Shown: piece after piece, positions 8,064 through 9,693 of the stretch
Position numbering within the stretch: position 1 is the stretch's first letter
How the letters are laid out: every line of letters starts with the position of its first letter
NCBI GenBank assembly: GCA_023231265.1
Contig: JALNVT010000080.1
Location: 1-9,693, forward strand
DNA from: Sphaerochaetaceae bacterium
GTDB lineage: Bacteria > Spirochaetota > Spirochaetia > Sphaerochaetales > Sphaerochaetaceae
DNA length: 9,693 bases
Direction: 5' to 3'
The notes under the pieces: generated by a model
The model's input: only the letters and a program-made list of their open reading frames with translations
The model's database searches: none
Told to the model about the DNA's origin: nothing
Translations under genes and position numbers: made by a program

Positions 8064-9570
8064 TTGCAATCACCACCTTCGGAATTGTTAAGTTTATTTT
8101 TTCTTTTGTTTCATAACTGGTATATTCAATTGTTTCAGTAACCTTATCATCAACCGTGCAGTAGTCAGATCTGAACAGTATCGATAGATAAGTCAGCACC
8201 TCTGCAAGACCATATTTCATCTCATGAACTTTGAATAGATAGTTTGTTGTAAGAAGTCTATTGTCTTCTTTGGCCTTAGTTCTCTCCATCTCAATTGTCT
8301 CTCTGATTGCATCTTCATTTACATATATGTCGGTCAGAAGTTGTGAGAGATCAATGTCTGGAGGATCAACTGTTTTATATTCTGAGATATCACCAGAGCC
8401 CTCTCCTTTAGGGAGAACAAGAGGACGCACCATATCATTAGATAGCTGTGCATTACCATCTATAGCCATTGCTACATCTTTGTAAGGAAGAGAGTTTTTG
8501 TTTTCAACCAAACTTGTTTTTATCTCTTTCAAGGTATTTGCAATGTACTGATATTCAGCGCTGCTCTTTCTGATGATAACGCGTTTCAATCTTTCTGATA
8601 GAAGATGATTCTCATCTAAAATATTTCGACCTGCTACAAACAGAGCATCCTCAAGGTTGTTGAAGAAATCGAGATTTATATTCTGTTGAGGAAGTCTTTC
8701 ATGAATGGCTTTTGCTTTTATGGCTATTGTCTGCTCAGGATCGATACCACTGAGATATCTCCAGAATCCGTTGAAACTCTGACCCTGAGGGGAGTTCTCC
8801 AATTCATCACTCTGTTCGAGGATGAATCCGAGCAATGTTCCACGATTTTCTGTGACCTCAAGCTGTCTCAGACACAATTCAGAAAATATCTTATGATTGT
8901 TATCTTTTAACTGTCTGAAATCTGATAGAAGCTCATTTGCTGTCTTCTCAATCCCACTGATTCTCTCTTGAACCTGCAGAGGGGTGAAGGTTGCAGCATG
9001 TCCTGTTCTCTTTATCTCGGCTATCTGATCATCTATCTCATGTTTTTTCTTCTCAAGTTCATCTATTCTCTTGAGAGGATCATCTATGGTGTTTTCATCG
9101 AGCTCTTTCAATCTATCGAGAATATCTGCAAAACGAGATTCTGTACCAATGAATAATTTCTTGGAATCTGATACCTCACCTAGATACCTGAACAGTCTTT
9201 CAAGTCCAGCTGATACCTCAATCATCTCAGTACCATCTTCGTTGTAATATCTGAATATGAAACCATTTTTTGGATCTGACCAAGATTTGATTAAATTTAA
9301 TGCTTTATCATCATTATCTAATTCAACAGTTGAGGAATCATTTAAGTACTCATCATCTATGATGTTATCTGAATTTAAAAATGTATTTAAGTAAGTTGAA
9401 AGCACATGCACTAGATGTGTTTGTTCAATTCCGCTTTCATTATCTTCCTTGTCATTTTTAAACATTTTATAAAGAAATGAAATGATAAAAGGAGCATTTC
9501 TTTTGGTTAATAAAGTTAACCCACTATCGTTTTGAATTAGATGTTCTACACCTGAAATGTCAGAAAGCAA
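8056..9570 (-). CDS. jetA: JetA, DUF3375 kleisin subunit of the Wadjet system
   Basis: First gene of the operon, 504 residues, the usual length for DUF3375/MksF/EptA. Known homologues are kleisins that bridge the two JetC heads and carry JetB. Family-like blocks appear in order: LTKRNAPFIISFLYKMF (21-37); a winged-helix-like WSDPKNGFIFRYYNEDG followed by EVSAGLERLFRYL; TESRFADILDRLKELDE (143-159) and the following charged coiled coil (about 164-190); and QSFNGFWRYLSG (264-275). The C-terminal third is less recognisable by eye, as expected for the kleisin tail. The start is a TTG at 9570 preceded by GGAG six bases upstream; no ATG or GTG exists in frame between it and the upstream in-frame stop at 9622-9624, so a non-ATG start is forced. 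The rare start may keep kleisin level low. jetB begins within its last eight bases. Confidence 0.92.
   Translation of the reverse strand: MLSDISGVEHLIQNDSGLTLLTKRNAPFIISFLYKMFKNDKEDNESGIEQTHLVHVLSTYLNTFLNSDNIIDDEYLNDSSTVELDNDDKALNLIKSWSDPKNGFIFRYYNEDGTEMIEVSAGLERLFRYLGEVSDSKKLFIGTESRFADILDRLKELDENTIDDPLKRIDELEKKKHEIDDQIAEIKRTGHAATFTPLQVQERISGIEKTANELLSDFRQLKDNNHKIFSELCLRQLEVTENRGTLLGFILEQSDELENSPQGQSFNGFWRYLSGIDPEQTIAIKAKAIHERLPQQNINLDFFNNLEDALFVAGRNILDENHLLSERLKRVIIRKSSAEYQYIANTLKEIKTSLVENKNSLPYKDVAMAIDGNAQLSNDMVRPLVLPKGEGSGDISEYKTVDPPDIDLSQLLTDIYVNEDAIRETIEMERTKAKEDNRLLTTNYLFKVHEMKYGLAEVLTYLSILFRSDYCTVDDKVTETIEYTSYETKEKINLTIPKVVIAND
8073..8079 (-). promoter_or_regulatory. Ribosome binding site deciding the jetB start
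   Basis: AAGGTGG (minus strand), inside the end of jetA, is nine bases before ATG 8063 and three before TTG 8069, favouring the ATG. Confidence 0.5.
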
Positions 9571-9576
9571 TGTCGT

Positions 9577-9580
9577 CTCC
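9577..9580 (-). promoter_or_regulatory. Ribosome binding site supporting the TTG start of jetA
   Basis: GGAG (minus strand) ends six bases before TTG 9570. This is the only well-placed purine-rich site in the leader and supports the non-ATG start. Confidence 0.6.
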
Positions 9581-9620
9581 AGTGAAATAAATATTTTATT
9601 CAGTTTAGCACAAAGTATTG

Positions 9621-9648
9621 TTTATAGCAATTAATAACAGGCTCACAA
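9621..9648 (-). promoter_or_regulatory. Predicted sigma70-like promoter of the jetABCD operon
   Basis: On the minus strand a -35-like TTGTGA (9643-9648) is followed after 16 bases by TATAAA (9621-9626). The three bases before the -10 are TGC, giving the extended -10 form TGCTATAAA. Transcription would start near 9614, leaving a leader of about 44 bases that contains the GGAG site. The next 70 bases upstream show no open gene, so this is the best place for the operon promoter. Confidence 0.5.
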
Positions 9649-9657
9649 GTTATTGTG
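9644..9657. promoter_or_regulatory. Small inverted repeat overlapping the jetA -35 element
   Basis: CACAA, a four-base gap, then TTGTG form a perfect 5-bp dyad covering most of the predicted -35 hexamer. A repressor bound there would block the operon, so it is a candidate operator. The arms are short and could occur by chance, and no regulator gene lies in the window. Confidence 0.25.
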
Positions 9658-9693
9658 TAAAATTTTGATTGAGGACAAAAAAATCCAGTACCT

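Noticed and set aside
1..9693. CRISPR array, tRNA, rRNA, insertion sequence or prophage integrase
   Set aside because: No regularly spaced direct repeats, cloverleaf-like or rRNA-like stretches, and no transposase or integrase motifs were seen on either strand.

Overview
The window reads as low-GC bacterial DNA: A+T-rich, AGA-dominated arginine codons, Shine-Dalgarno sites before every gene and sigma70-like promoter elements. Nothing in it fixes the species. The style of the tandem solute-binding hybrid kinase together with a Wadjet locus fits an anaerobic gut or rumen bacterium (for example Succinivibrionaceae, Treponema or Lachnospiraceae), but that is inference.

Positions 56-2772 (+) hold a BvgS-type hybrid sensor histidine kinase: signal peptide, two periplasmic SBP_bac_3-like domains, one membrane helix, DHp/HATPase core and a C-terminal receiver. 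As written it is broken twice: a one-base frameshift inside the signal peptide (about 68-85) and an in-frame TAA at 865-867 between the two sensor domains. Everything after the stop continues in the same frame with all kinase and receiver motifs intact, so the damage is recent, or one or both lesions are sequence errors.

Positions 2844-9570 (-) hold a complete four-gene Wadjet (JetABCD, also called MksFEBG or EptABCD) anti-plasmid SMC system, transcribed right to left as jetA-jetB-jetC-jetD. The genes overlap by 8, 1 and 41 bases, so they form one tightly coupled operon. JetA (DUF3375) is the kleisin, JetB (DUF4194) the KITE subunit, JetC the SMC-like ATPase and JetD the TOPRIM (DUF3322/DUF2220) nuclease. 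Known Wadjet complexes extrude DNA loops and cut small circular DNA. All ATPase and TOPRIM signature residues that can be checked by eye are present, so the system looks functional.

A predicted promoter (extended -10) with a small inverted repeat over its -35 lies upstream of jetA at about 9621-9657. A 14-bp hairpin at 2809-2839 separates the convergent kinase and Wadjet transcription units. No tRNA, rRNA, CRISPR array, insertion sequence or integrase was seen, and there is no gene-free stretch longer than about 125 bases. I found no system clearly outside known families; the notable content is the intact Wadjet locus beside a decaying sensor kinase.
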